A DNA stretch of 64,000 nucleotides from Streptomyces sp. 846.5 (GCF_004365705.1 NZ_SOBN01000001.1:4140001-4204000); one strand, 5' to 3'. Shown: positions 30,632-39,901, numbered from the stretch's first letter. Notes: generated by a model from the sequence alone, not told the origin. Made by a program: numbers and translations.

Positions 30632-31453
30632 TCAGTCCGCGACGCCGATCAGTGTCTCGATGACCTCGGCGACCCCGTCCTGGTCGTGGTCCCCGGCCCG
30701 CAGCAGGCAGCTGGCCAGCACCGCGGGGTGGGCGTTGGCCATGGCGTACCCGCGGCCGGCCCAGGCCAGCATCGGCAGATCGTTCGGCATGTCGCCGAAG
30801 GCCACCACCTCCGCGGCGGCGATGCCCCGCTCGGCGCACCAGCGCGCCAGGGTGGTGGCCTTTGTCACGCCCTTCGCGCCGATCTCCAGCAGCGGGCTGG
30901 AACGGGTGATCTCCGCCAGGTCCCCGGCCGCGCCGCAGGCCCGGCGCAGCATCTCGTCCGGGTCCATCCCCGGCACCTGCGCCAGCACCTTGAACACGGT
31001 GGCCCCCTCGGGCCCGGCCAGCAGCTCCTCGGCGGAGGCGATCCGGCTCGCCGGGTTCCCGTCGAGTACCGAGCGGTAGCCGGGCTCACGGACGAATCCG
31101 CCCGGGTACTCGAAGGCGAAGGCAGCCTCCGGCAGCTCCGCCCGCAGCGCGGCCACCACGGCGAGCGAGTCCTCCGGCAGCAGCGGTGACGTCTCCACCA
31201 GCTCCTTGCGCCGGACGTCGTACACCGCCCCGCCGTTGGAGCAGATGGCGACACCGTGCCTGCCGGTGTGCTCGGCCAGCGACTCCAGCCAGCGCGGTGG
31301 CCGGCCGGTGACGAACACGATGAAGACGCCGGCGTCCTCGGCGAGGGTGAGTGCGGCCTGGGTGCGGGTGGACACGGTGCCGTCACTGCGCAGCAGGGTG
31401 CCGTCCAGGTCGGTGGCGATCAGGCGGGGGCGAGTGGCGGGGGTGGCTGTCAC
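30632..31453 (-). CDS. Cof-type HAD-superfamily hydrolase
   Basis: This ~273-aa phosphatase of the HAD IIB (Cof) group has catalytic motif I DLDGTLLRSD, motif II in FIVFVTGRPP, and motif IV in VVAFGDMPNDLPML. Such enzymes dephosphorylate sugar phosphates, FMN or other metabolites. GTG 31453 fits the family N-terminus (8 residues before the catalytic DLDGT) but its GGGGAG site is very close; GTG 31501 is an alternative that adds 16 residues. Confidence 0.88.
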   Translation of the reverse strand: MTATPATRPRLIATDLDGTLLRSDGTVSTRTQAALTLAEDAGVFIVFVTGRPPRWLESLAEHTGRHGVAICSNGGAVYDVRRKELVETSPLLPEDSLAVVAALRAELPEAAFAFEYPGGFVREPGYRSVLDGNPASRIASAEELLAGPEGATVFKVLAQVPGMDPDEMLRRACGAAGDLAEITRSSPLLEIGAKGVTKATTLARWCAERGIAAAEVVAFGDMPNDLPMLAWAGRGYAMANAHPAVLASCLLRAGDHDQDGVAEVIETLIGVAD

Positions 31454-31543
31454 CTCCCCATCTTCGCTCAGCGCCGATCGTCGAATGCCGGTGGGCCGCA
31501 CCCCCGGCGGGAGTGCGGCCCACGGCCCGACGGGATCGGTCGG

Positions 31544-33133
31544 TCAGCCGACGGTCGGGAGCGGGCTCTCCGCCACCTCCTCGCCCCGCGGGGACCCCGA
31601 CTGTTCGGACTCCGGGTCCTCGATCACCGCCGGAACTCCGCGCAGGGCGTAGAGCGCCGCCACCGCGCCGACTGCGAGGATGCACGCACCGATCATGGTG
31701 CTGACGTGGATCCCGTGGACGAAGGCCTGCTGCGCGGTGCCGACCAGCGCGGGACCCTGCGGTGCGGGCAGGGCCGCCCCCGCGGCCATCGCACTGCCGA
31801 CGTTCTGGTGCGCGGCGGCCACCGCCTGCTCCGGCAGCCCGGCCGGGAGCCGCAGCCCGCCCCGGTACGCACCGGCCAGGACCGAGCCGAGCACCGCGAT
31901 CCCCAGACCGCCGCCGAGCTCCATCGCGGTCTCGCCGATCGCCGCAGCCGCGCCGGCCCGCTCCTTGGGGGCGGTGGCCAGCATGGTGTCCTGGGTGACG
32001 CCGAAGATGAAGCCCATGCCGATGCCGTTGAGGACCACGACCGGGGCGATCATCCAGTAGGCGGTGTCCACGCCGACCCGGGCGAGGCCGACCATGCTGA
32101 CTGCCATCAGCCCCAGTCCGGTCGCGGTGGTCCGGGCCCGCCCCACCCAGGCGATCATCGCCGCGCTGCTCGGGCCGCCGACCATGGCGCCGACCGGTCC
32201 GGCCAGCAGCGCCAGCCCCGCCGACAGCGGGGACCAGCCCCGCACGTCCTGGAAGTACTGCGAGAAGGCCAGCGACAGCGCCGACACCGAGACGATGGTG
32301 ACCAGGTTCGCGCCGACCGAGCCCGCGAAGGCCCGCTCCCGCAGCAGCGGCAGGTCGATCAGCGGGTTGTCGATCCTGGACTGGCGCAGAGTGAACACGG
32401 TCAGCACCAGAACGCCGCCGACCCCGGCGACCAGCACCGGCAGTGATCCGAAGCCGTCGTGGGCACCGGTCTGCACCGCGTACACCGCACCGAACAGGCC
32501 GACGACGGACAGCAGCAGGCTGGGCCAGTCCATCCGCCCGGGAGCGGGGTGGCGCGACTCGACCAGCAGCACCGAACCGGCACCGATCAGCAGCACCAGC
32601 ACCGGAACGTTGATCAGGAACACCGAGCCCCACCAGAAGTGGTTCAGCAGTGCCCCGCCGACCACGGGCCCCACCGCGAAGCCCATCGCCGCGACCCCAC
32701 CGGAGATCCCCATCGCCAGGGTGCGCTCCTTGGCGACGTTGAAGGTCGAGCGGATCAGCGAGGCCGTGGACGGCAGCACGGTCGCCCCGGCGACGCCCTG
32801 CAGTACCCGTGCCACGATCAGCAGGTCCGGACTGCCGGAGTACGCCGCCAGCAGCGAGGCCAGCCCGAAGCAGCCGGCGCCCACCAGCAGCAGCTTCTTG
32901 CGCCCGATCCGGTCCCCGAGACCGCCCATCACCACCAGCAGGCTGGCGAGCGCGAAGCTGTAGGCGTCGGCGATCCACAGGATCTGGGTGGAGGAGGGGT
33001 GCAACTCCCGCACCAGGTCCGGGATGGCGAGGTTGAGGACGGTGTTGTCGATTCCCAGGAGCAGCCCCGCCACCGTGCAGATGGCCAGCGTGCCCCACTT
33101 ACGCGCCGCGGAGATCTTCGTCGAGGAGGTCAT
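31544..33133 (-). CDS. MFS drug-exporter-type transporter (EmrB/QacA-like, 14 TM)
   Basis: This 529-aa transporter has about 14 hydrophobic segments. Motifs are the N-terminal ICTVAGLLLGIDNTVLNLAI, GLGDRIGRKKLLLVG (motif A) and RVLQGVAGATVLPSTASLIR (motif C-like), typical of the DHA2 proton antiporters that export drugs or secondary metabolites. Start 33133 (MTSSTKISAARKW) precedes the first helix. It lies downstream of, and on the same strand as, the AfsR-type regulator. Confidence 0.92.
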   Translation of the reverse strand: MTSSTKISAARKWGTLAICTVAGLLLGIDNTVLNLAIPDLVRELHPSSTQILWIADAYSFALASLLVVMGGLGDRIGRKKLLLVGAGCFGLASLLAAYSGSPDLLIVARVLQGVAGATVLPSTASLIRSTFNVAKERTLAMGISGGVAAMGFAVGPVVGGALLNHFWWGSVFLINVPVLVLLIGAGSVLLVESRHPAPGRMDWPSLLLSVVGLFGAVYAVQTGAHDGFGSLPVLVAGVGGVLVLTVFTLRQSRIDNPLIDLPLLRERAFAGSVGANLVTIVSVSALSLAFSQYFQDVRGWSPLSAGLALLAGPVGAMVGGPSSAAMIAWVGRARTTATGLGLMAVSMVGLARVGVDTAYWMIAPVVVLNGIGMGFIFGVTQDTMLATAPKERAGAAAAIGETAMELGGGLGIAVLGSVLAGAYRGGLRLPAGLPEQAVAAAHQNVGSAMAAGAALPAPQGPALVGTAQQAFVHGIHVSTMIGACILAVGAVAALYALRGVPAVIEDPESEQSGSPRGEEVAESPLPTVG

Positions 33134-33194
33134 GCCCCAACACTGGGATCCCCCACTGACCACCCCCTGACCAACCACTGACCGCGCGCCCCCC

Positions 33195-33218
33195 AGGGGC
33201 GCGGGGAACTGCGCGCCC
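33195..33218 (-). repeat. 24-bp interspersed hairpin repeat, copy 2
   Basis: This is an exact reverse complement of the 24-bp element at 21857-21880. It lies between the MFS exporter and the AfsR-type regulator gene and could terminate transcription of the latter. Confidence 0.65.
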
Positions 33219-33272
33219 AGCCCACCCCCACCCCCACCCGCACCCGCCGCACCTCAGTGAACCCCCCACTTC

Positions 33273-36200
33273 CTACCGCGCTCCCCCAGTCAGAACCCGC
33301 ACAGCATCCTCGACCGACCCCCCTTCCCCCCTCAACACCCCCGCCGCCACCACCACCTCGTCAGCACATTCCTCCCGCCCCTCGCTCCGCAACAACTCCG
33401 CGACCACCTCCGCCGCAGCCGCCAGCGCAGGCCGGTTCCGGGTGTCCACCCCCACCGGCAGCGCCTCCCGCACATACCCCCGCGCCGCGACCACATCGCC
33501 CTCTGCAAGAGCGATCCGGCCCAGCTCCAGCAGCACGCCGACCCGCTGCCAGTCCCCGCCGAACCACCCGGGCGGCGCCGCCTCCAGCAGCTCCGTGCAC
33601 AGCTCCCGCGCCGCCCGCAGGTCACCACGGAGCCGCGCCACCGTCGCGAGCAGCAGCCGGGGCCGTCCCGCGTTGTCGACCGCGCCGACCCGCCGGTACA
33701 GCGCGATGGACTCCTCGCAGTCGGCGACCGCCGCGTCCAGCTCCCCGCCGCTGATCCGCCGTTCGGCGCGGGCGTGCAGCTGGTCGGCGATGTCCTCGGT
33801 GGCGCCCAGCTCCTGCGCCAGCCGCAGCGCCGTCGCCGAGTACTCCTCGGAGGCCCCGGTGTCGCCGCGCCAGTGGCTGAGCAGCGCCAGTTCGCCCGCG
33901 GCCATGAGCCGGCCCCAGCGGTCGCCCAGCGCCCCGAAATCCTCGGACGCGGACCGGAAGTGACGCTCCGCCGCCTCCCTGTCCGCCAGGACGTACTCGG
34001 CGTGGAAGCCGTTGCCGATGTGCATCAGGCCGCGGTGCCAGGGGTCGGCGGCCAGCCACTGCTCGGCCGAGGCCAGGTCGATCTCGTCCAGGTCGGCCGG
34101 GACCCCGGTGACCGGCGCCCACAGCAGCAGCACGACGGGGAGCCGGCAGGGCGACAGCCGCAGCCGGCCCATCAGCGCCTCGGCGACGGCATAGTGCTCG
34201 GCCAGGGCCTCGCGTCCGCCGGGGGTCTGCACGCCGAGGACCACGGAGATCGCGTACTCCTCCTCCAGACCGGGCACGGGTTCCGGCGGCAGCGAGCGCA
34301 GCGCGGCGCTGGCGTAGGGGCCGCCCTCGAAGCGCAGGCCGCGCAGCAGCCAGTAGCCGCTGAGCTCGCCGATCAGCCGTAGCGCGTCGTGCGGCCCGGC
34401 GCTGCCGAGCGCGGCGTGGAAGTTGTCGTGGTCGGCGGCCAGCCGGCGCAGCCAGTGCAGTTGGTCGGCGCCGCGCAGCAGCGGGCCCGCCTCGGTGGCG
34501 AGCCCGGTGAACCAGCGCAGATGGGCCTGCCGGGTGCGCTCCTCCTCGTCGGACTCGGCGAGCTTCTCGGCGGCATAGGCGCGGACGGTCTGCAGCAGCC
34601 GGTAGCGGACCTCGCCCGTCGCGTCCTGCTCCACGCCGACCAGCGACTTGTCGACCAGTGCGCCGAGGAGCTCCAGCACATCGTCACCATCGGTGCAGCA
34701 GACGGCTTCCGCGGCGTCCAGCGTCCATCCGCCGGAGAACACCGCCGCCCGCCGCAGCGCCCCGCGTTCGGCCTCCGGCAGCAACTCCCAGCTCCAGTCG
34801 ACCACCGCGCGCAGGGTCTGCTGCCGGGGCCGCGCGGTCCGGCTGCCGCCGGTGAGCAGCCGGAAGCGGTCGTCGAGCCGGTCCGCGACCTGACGGGGCG
34901 ACAGCATCCGCAGCCGGGCCGCGGCCAGCTCGATGGCCAGCGGCAGGCCGTCCAGCCGACGGCAGATCTCGGCGACGGCCTCGGCGTCCCGCCGGGCGTC
35001 GAAGTCCGGACGGACGGCGGTGGCGCGTTCGGCGAACAGCGTGACAGCAGCGGGCTCCGGCAGCGTCGGCACCGGGAACAGGCGCTCGCCGGTGATCGCC
35101 AGCGCCTCCCGGCTGGTGGCGAGGACGGACAGTCCGGGGTAGGCGGCCAGAAGATCGGCGGCGAGCCGCGCCGCGTCGGCGACCAGCTGCTCGCAGTTGT
35201 CCAGGACGAGCAGCAGGTCGCGCTGGGCCAGCGCCGAGGTCAGCCGCTCCAGCGGCGCGGGGCCCTCGTGTCCGCCGAGCAGGCCGGAGCCGCGGAGTCC
35301 CAGCGCGTTCAGGACGGCCTGCGGCAGATTCGCGCCCGCGGCGAGGCCGGAGAGGTCCGCGAAGCAGCTGTCGCCGGGGTGCCGCGCGGCCGTCTCCACG
35401 GCGATCCGGGTCTTCCCGGTCCCCCCGGGGCCGGTGAGCGTGACCAGACGCGCCTCCCGCAACATCCCCGCGACCGCCGCCAGCTCCTCCCCCCGCCCGA
35501 TCAGCCCGCTCAAACTCCCCGGCAACGCCAACCGCTCCGGGCCCCCGTCGGCGCCGCCTACTGGGCCCGCCCCACCCCGCGATGTTCCACGTACTCCAGT
35601 CTCCCGGGGGACAACCCCCGGACCCCCGGCGACGACCCCGTCCGCCCCACCCCGCGATGTTCCACGTGAAACATGGTTCGCATGCCCCCGCAGGACCGCG
35701 AGGTGGGCCGCGGCGAGCTCGGGGCCGGGATCGGCGCCGAGGGCGTCGGCGAGGGCCTCGCGGGCATCAGCGAACGCGGAGAGGGCTTCCGCCTGCTGTC
35801 CGCTGCCGTGCAGGGCCCGTATCAGCTGGGTGCTGAGCCGCTCCCGCAGCGGATTCACGGCGACCAGCTCCCGCAGTTCGGGGACGAGCACTCGAGGATC
35901 GCCGAGGCCGAGCTCGGCCTCGATACGGTCCTCGTTGGCGGTGAGCCACTGCTCCTCCAGCCGGACGGCCTGCGGCCCGGCGAAGGGCGCGTCCCCGACA
36001 TCGGCCAGGGCCGGCCCCCGCCACAGCGCCAGCCCGTCCCGCAGCAGTTCGGCCGCCTTCGCGGAATCCCCCGCGGCCAGCGCCTCACGTCCCTGCGTGG
36101 CCAACCGCGCAAAGCGGTGGACGTCGACCTGCTCGCGGTCGGCGGCGAGCCGGTACCCGGCCGGGTGGTTCTCGATGACGTCGCCGCCCCCAGCGGCACC

Positions 36201-36425
36201 GCGCAGGGCCCGCCGCAGCCGGGAGACCTGCGACTGCAGCGCATTGCCGACCCCGGCGGGCGGGTCCTCCCCGTAGAGGCCGTCGATCATCCGCTGGACC
36301 GTGACGATCCGTCCGGCGTCCAGCACCAGGAGCGCCAGCGCGGCCCGCCGTCCCGGTCCGCCGAGCGGGACCGGGGTCCCGTCCGCGTCCCACGCCTGCG
36401 TCGCGCCCAGAATCCCGAATCTCAC
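33273..36425 (-). CDS. AfsR/SARP-type transcriptional regulator with NB-ARC-like ATPase and TPR region
   Basis: This 1050-aa regulator has an OmpR-type winged helix (about 1-90), a BTAD bacterial activator domain (about 97-245), a linker (248-290), an NTPase domain with Walker A TGPGGTGKTR (about residue 331) and LLLVLDNCEQL, then a long helical TPR-like C-terminus. Such proteins activate secondary-metabolite clusters by recruiting RNA polymerase. GTG 36425 is chosen because it starts directly at the domain (RFGILGATQAWDADG) with GGGAG upstream. The linker carries a 25-codon duplication and a parS-like site. Confidence 0.9.
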   Translation of the reverse strand: MRFGILGATQAWDADGTPVPLGGPGRRAALALLVLDAGRIVTVQRMIDGLYGEDPPAGVGNALQSQVSRLRRALRGAAGGGDVIENHPAGYRLAADREQVDVHRFARLATQGREALAAGDSAKAAELLRDGLALWRGPALADVGDAPFAGPQAVRLEEQWLTANEDRIEAELGLGDPRVLVPELRELVAVNPLRERLSTQLIRALHGSGQQAEALSAFADAREALADALGADPGPELAAAHLAVLRGHANHVSRGTSRGGADGVVAGGPGVVPRETGVRGTSRGGAGPVGGADGGPERLALPGSLSGLIGRGEELAAVAGMLREARLVTLTGPGGTGKTRIAVETAARHPGDSCFADLSGLAAGANLPQAVLNALGLRGSGLLGGHEGPAPLERLTSALAQRDLLLVLDNCEQLVADAARLAADLLAAYPGLSVLATSREALAITGERLFPVPTLPEPAAVTLFAERATAVRPDFDARRDAEAVAEICRRLDGLPLAIELAAARLRMLSPRQVADRLDDRFRLLTGGSRTARPRQQTLRAVVDWSWELLPEAERGALRRAAVFSGGWTLDAAEAVCCTDGDDVLELLGALVDKSLVGVEQDATGEVRYRLLQTVRAYAAEKLAESDEEERTRQAHLRWFTGLATEAGPLLRGADQLHWLRRLAADHDNFHAALGSAGPHDALRLIGELSGYWLLRGLRFEGGPYASAALRSLPPEPVPGLEEEYAISVVLGVQTPGGREALAEHYAVAEALMGRLRLSPCRLPVVLLLWAPVTGVPADLDEIDLASAEQWLAADPWHRGLMHIGNGFHAEYVLADREAAERHFRSASEDFGALGDRWGRLMAAGELALLSHWRGDTGASEEYSATALRLAQELGATEDIADQLHARAERRISGGELDAAVADCEESIALYRRVGAVDNAGRPRLLLATVARLRGDLRAARELCTELLEAAPPGWFGGDWQRVGVLLELGRIALAEGDVVAARGYVREALPVGVDTRNRPALAAAAEVVAELLRSEGREECADEVVVAAGVLRGEGGSVEDAVRVLTGGAR
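35568..35667. repeat. 25-bp direct repeat with 75-bp period inside the AfsR-type gene
   Basis: Identical 25-bp blocks lie at 35568-35592 and 35643-35667. The 75-bp offset equals 25 codons, so the linker between the BTAD and ATPase domains carries an in-frame duplication. Both blocks end in GATGTTCCACGT, but only the second continues into a complete parS-like palindrome. Confidence 0.8.
35658..35673. promoter_or_regulatory. parS-like ParB-binding site within a coding region
   Basis: TGTTCCACGTGAAACA matches the bacterial parS consensus (TGTTTCACGTGAAACA) at 15 of 16 positions. Streptomyces parS sites cluster around oriC and commonly tolerate one mismatch. It overlaps codons about 251-256 of the AfsR-type gene. 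Confidence 0.8.
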
Positions 36426-36478
36426 CCCTGGATTCTCCCGCACGCCCCCGCCTGCTGTCGGCAGACGAAACAGGTGGC

Positions 36479-36931
36479 TCAGGGGCGGGGCCAGGGGCGT
36501 CCGTCCAGGCGTTCGATGCCGGTGTTGAAGCGCTTGAGATGGGCGACAAAGTCGGCGACCTCCTCCGGCGTCCACTCCGCCAGCAGATCGCCGAAGTTGC
36601 CGACCCGTTCGGTACGGGCCTCTTCGAGGCGGCGGGCACCCTCCTCGGTGACGTGGAACTTGCGCGCCATGCCGCCGTCCGCGTCCGGGAGGCGTTCCAC
36701 CAGTCCGGCAGCCAGCATCGCCGCAGTCTGCCGATTGAGGGTGGAGGCGTTCAGACCGAAGGCGTCGCTGAGCTCCCCGATGGACATCGGGCCCTGCATG
36801 CTCAGCCGGCTGAGCAGGATGTACGCGCTGCGGTCCAGGCCGGCACTGGCGTGCTTCGAGCTGGCGCCCATGTGGCTGTGCCGTCCCATCAGCATCATCT
36901 CGTACTCCACCGCGTCCGTGGGCTTGTCCAT
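36479..36931 (-). CDS. MarR-family transcriptional regulator
   Basis: This 150-aa winged-helix repressor contains LSRLSMQGPMSIGELSDAFG, NASTLNRQTAAMLAAGLVER and a wing in MARKFHVTEEGARRL. A GGAG site lies 5 nt before ATG 36931. It is divergent from an MFS exporter across a 140-bp region containing a strong palindrome, the usual arrangement for a repressor that controls itself and an efflux pump. Confidence 0.92.
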   Translation of the reverse strand: MDKPTDAVEYEMMLMGRHSHMGASSKHASAGLDRSAYILLSRLSMQGPMSIGELSDAFGLNASTLNRQTAAMLAAGLVERLPDADGGMARKFHVTEEGARRLEEARTERVGNFGDLLAEWTPEEVADFVAHLKRFNTGIERLDGRPWPRP

Positions 36932-36978
36932 CTGCTCTCCGATCCTCGTTCCGACACGTCAGTGTGCCCTTGTGCAGA

Positions 36979-37015
36979 CTAATGCATCATGCATGAGTTG
37001 TGCATAATGCATTAG
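36979..37015. promoter_or_regulatory. Operator palindrome between marR-type and MFS genes
   Basis: CTAATGCAT (36979-36987) and ATGCATTAG (37007-37015) are perfect inverted repeats, with further ATGCAT-like half sites between them. The stretch is strikingly AT-rich for this genome and contains likely -10 sequence (CATAAT). It is a probable binding site for the adjacent MarR-type protein. Confidence 0.7.
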
Positions 37016-37071
37016 CTATGTATGGTGCATATATCGCTGAGACCAGAGAGCCAGAGACCAAGGAGAACCCC

Positions 37072-38547
37072 ATGGAAGGATCGAAGCCGGCGCCGAAGCT
37101 GGGAGTGATCGTCGCCGTACTGGCCACCGCCGGCATCGTCGCCTCGCTGATGTCCACGCTGATGGTGCCGTTGATCGGCAAGCTGCCGACGCTGCTGCAC
37201 ACCTCGGCCTCCAACGCCTCCTGGGCGATCACGGTCACCCTGCTCGCGGCCGCGGTCACCACCCCGGCCATCGGGCGCCTGGGCGACCTCTACGGCAAGC
37301 GCCGGATGCTGCTGGTCTGCGCGGTGCCGCTGATCGTCGGCTCGGTGGTCTGCGCCCTGGCCGGCTCGCTGCTGCCGATGATCCTCGGCCGCGCCCTGCA
37401 GGGCGTCGGCGCCGGCATGGTCCCGGTCGGCATCAGCGCCCTGCGTGAACTCGTGCCCCCGCAGAAGCTGGGCAGCTCCATCGCCCTGATCAGCTCCTCG
37501 CTGGGCATCGGTGGCGCACTCGGCCTGCCCCTCGCCGCAGCGGTGGCCGAACACGCCGACTGGCATGTGCTGTTCTGGGGCGCGGCCGCCCTCAGCGCCG
37601 TGGTCGCCGCCCTGATCTGGTTCTTCATCCCGGCCACCCCGGCGCAGGCCCAGGGCCGCTTCGACCTGGTCGGCGCGCTCGGCCTGGGCGGCGGACTGGT
37701 CGCCCTGCTGCTGGCCGTCTCCAAGGGCGCCGACTGGGGTTGGGGCAGCGCCACCACGCTGGGCATGCTGGCCGCCGCGGTGGTCGTGCTGCTGCTCTGG
37801 GTCTGGTGGGAGCTGCGCTCCAGTGCTCCGCTGGTCGACCTGCGGGTCACCGCCCGCGGCCAGGTGCTGATGACCAACGCGGCCTCCGTCGTGGTGGGCT
37901 TCGCGATGTACGCCTCGGCCCTGATCGCCCCGCAGCTGCTGCAGCTGCCCACGTCCACCGGCTACGGCCTGGGCCAGTCGATGCAGGCCGCCGGCCTGTG
38001 GATGGCCCCGGCCGGCCTGATGATGATGCTGGTCTCCCCGCTGGGCGCCAAGCTCTCCGCCCTCCGCAGCCCCAAGTTCACGCTGGTGTCCGGCAGCCTG
38101 ATCGTCGCCGTCGGCTACGGCGCCTCGATGGGCCTGATGGGCTCGGTCTGGGGCCTGCTGGCCGTCTCCATGATCATCAACTCCGGTGTGGCCCTGGCCT
38201 ACGGCGCGATGCCCGCGCTGATCATGGGCGCGGTGCCGCCCTCCGAGACCGGTTCCGCCAACAGCTTCAACACCCTGATGCGGTCCATCGGCACCACCCT
38301 CGCGGCCGCCGTGGTCGGCATGGTGCTGGCCCATATGAGCACCACGATGGGCACTGCCACCGTGCCCTCCCACGACGGCTTCCGCACCGGCATGCTGATC
38401 GGCTGCGGCGTGGCCCTGGTCGCCGCGGCCACCGCCTTCGCCATCCCCTACCGCAGGACACCGGCGGTCGTTGCCGCCGCCGTCACCGCCCCGGAACTGC
38501 AGGCAGGGCCTGTGCCGGCAGCGCTGAAGAGCACCGAGAAGGTCTGA
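37072..38547 (+). CDS. MFS efflux transporter
   Basis: This 491-aa major facilitator protein has about 14 hydrophobic segments. Family motifs are ASWAITVTLLAAAVTTPAIG, RLGDLYGKRRMLLVC (motif A) and GRALQGVGAGMVPVGISALR (motif C region). ATG 37072 has AAGGAG at 6 nt. It is divergent from, and likely repressed by, the MarR-type gene product. It probably exports a toxic compound; the substrate is unknown. Confidence 0.93.
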   Translation: MEGSKPAPKLGVIVAVLATAGIVASLMSTLMVPLIGKLPTLLHTSASNASWAITVTLLAAAVTTPAIGRLGDLYGKRRMLLVCAVPLIVGSVVCALAGSLLPMILGRALQGVGAGMVPVGISALRELVPPQKLGSSIALISSSLGIGGALGLPLAAAVAEHADWHVLFWGAAALSAVVAALIWFFIPATPAQAQGRFDLVGALGLGGGLVALLLAVSKGADWGWGSATTLGMLAAAVVVLLLWVWWELRSSAPLVDLRVTARGQVLMTNAASVVVGFAMYASALIAPQLLQLPTSTGYGLGQSMQAAGLWMAPAGLMMMLVSPLGAKLSALRSPKFTLVSGSLIVAVGYGASMGLMGSVWGLLAVSMIINSGVALAYGAMPALIMGAVPPSETGSANSFNTLMRSIGTTLAAAVVGMVLAHMSTTMGTATVPSHDGFRTGMLIGCGVALVAAATAFAIPYRRTPAVVAAAVTAPELQAGPVPAALKSTEKV

Positions 38548-38568
38548 GCGACCGCACCCGATCAAGCT

Positions 38569-38604
38569 CAGTGGGGCCCTCGGCAAAGCCGGCGGGCCCC
38601 ACTG
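38569..38604 (+). terminator. Terminator hairpin after the MFS gene
   Basis: CAGTGGGGCCC (38569-38579) and GGGCCCCACTG (38594-38604) form a perfect 11-bp stem with a 14-nt loop, 22 bp after the stop. Confidence 0.75.
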
Positions 38605-38791
38605 CGTTGTACGGCCCTCGGAGTCTGCGTCCGCAGTGGACGAGGGCTCCGCCGTACCACGTCCTCAGTAAGCCCAAAGGTCCGCGCCCGCACGACGACG
38701 AGAGATCCCGGTTCCGCGAGGGTTGAAGGGTACCCACAACGGATGGGGGGAGCCCGCAGCGGCGTCCTTCCCCGACCCAAAGGAAACTCCC

Positions 38792-38992
38792 ATGAAGGCT
38801 CTGCTCTCCTCCAGGCCGGTGCTCTGGTTCCTGTTCCTCTTCAACCTCGTCGTCGCCGTGGCGGCCCCCTTTGCCGTCCACGGCTCCCAGGGTGTGATGA
38901 CCGCCGTCGGCATGGGCGTCGTCTCCCTCGGCGCGGGCAGCGCCCTGCTCCGCGGCCGCCCGGCCCGCCCCGCCCGTCGCGTCACCGGTTGA
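38792..38992 (+). CDS. Small two-helix membrane protein
   Basis: This 66-aa protein starts with a hydrophobic helix (PVLWFLFLFNLVVAVAAPFA) and has a second moderately hydrophobic stretch (VMTAVGMGVVSLGAGSALL), ending in a basic tail RGRPARPARRV. The ATG at 38792 follows AAGGAAA. No function is assigned. Its stop overlaps the end of the convergent LLM gene by 11 bp. Confidence 0.65.
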   Translation: MKALLSSRPVLWFLFLFNLVVAVAAPFAVHGSQGVMTAVGMGVVSLGAGSALLRGRPARPARRVTG

Positions 38993-39872
38993 GCTGGGCG
39001 AGGCCCTCGGTGGCGATCTGCTCGAACACGGCGAGGTCGTTGTCGAAGACGGAGTCGGGGACGGGCCAGTGGACGACGATCTCGTCGATGCCCAGGGCCT
39101 GGTAGGTGCCGGCGTAGTCCACGAAGGCGCCGAGGGACTGCAGCGGCTGCTCGGCGGTGGAGCCCTGCAGCAGCACCTTCCGCAGCGAGGCGTAGTCCCG
39201 GCCGTGGGCCTCGCACGCGGCGCGGAGCCTGGCCAGCTGGGCCTCGATCACCGCGGGGGCCTTCTCCACCGGGACGTCGGCCGCGCCGCGGGGGTCCCCG
39301 TAGCTGACCCAGCCCTGGCCGTACTCGGCGGCGAGCTTCAGCCCGCGCGGGCCGGTGGCGGCCACGTAGAAGGGGACCCGGGGCTGCTGCACACAGCCGG
39401 GGATGTTGCGGGCCTCGACGGCGGAGTAGTACGCGCCCTTCCTGGTGGTGGAGGACTGCGTCAGCAGTTCGTCCAGCAGCGGCAGGAACTCGTCGAACCG
39501 GTCCGCCCGCTCCCTGGCGGTCCACGGCTCCTGCCCCATCGCCGTGGCGTCGAAGCCGGTCCCACCCACCCCGATGCCCACGGTCAACCGACCGTTCGAG
39601 ATGTCGTCGACCGTCAGCAACTCCTTCGCCAGCGTCACCGGATGCCGAAAATTGGGAGACGTGACGAGTGTGCCAAGACGCATACTCTGCGTGACTGTCG
39701 CGGCGGCGGTCAGCGTCGGCACGGCCCCGAACCACGGCTCGTCGCGAAACGACCGCCACGACAGGTGGTCGTAGGTGTAGGCGGCGTGGAACCCCAGTTC
39801 CTCGGCCCGTCGCCAGACTTTCTGTCCCTCGGACCAGCGGTGGATCGGCAGAATCACAGTGCTCAGACGCAT
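38982..39872 (-). CDS. Luciferase-like (LLM-class, F420-dependent-type) oxidoreductase, intact copy
   Basis: This 296-aa TIM-barrel flavin/F420 oxidoreductase begins MRLSTVILPIHRWSEGQKVW. Family features are GFHAAYTYDHLSWRSF, LGTLVTSPNFRHPVTLAKEL, RLTVGIGVGGTGFDATAMG and PFYVAATGPRGLKLA. The substrate is unknown. ATG 39872 has a TAGGGT -10-like box 7 nt upstream and no ribosome site, suggesting a leaderless mRNA. Its first 72 codons are repeated four more times downstream in the window, and it is the only full-length copy, next to the island's left edge. Confidence 0.93.
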   Translation of the reverse strand: MRLSTVILPIHRWSEGQKVWRRAEELGFHAAYTYDHLSWRSFRDEPWFGAVPTLTAAATVTQSMRLGTLVTSPNFRHPVTLAKELLTVDDISNGRLTVGIGVGGTGFDATAMGQEPWTARERADRFDEFLPLLDELLTQSSTTRKGAYYSAVEARNIPGCVQQPRVPFYVAATGPRGLKLAAEYGQGWVSYGDPRGAADVPVEKAPAVIEAQLARLRAACEAHGRDYASLRKVLLQGSTAEQPLQSLGAFVDYAGTYQALGIDEIVVHWPVPDSVFDNDLAVFEQIATEGLAQLNR

Positions 39873-39879
39873 ACCTGCG

Positions 39880-39901
39880 ACCCTACGGGAACCGTGTTCC
39901 C
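39880..39901 (-). promoter_or_regulatory. Promoter and palindrome of the intact LLM gene
   Basis: On the minus strand TAGGGT (39880-39885) lies 7 nt before the ATG, like a leaderless -10 box. Immediately upstream is the palindrome GGGAACCGTGTTCCC (39887-39901), absent from the other four copies. The -10 box itself is conserved in all copies (TAGGGT, TAATGT or TAGGCT, always 7 nt from the ATG). Confidence 0.5.
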
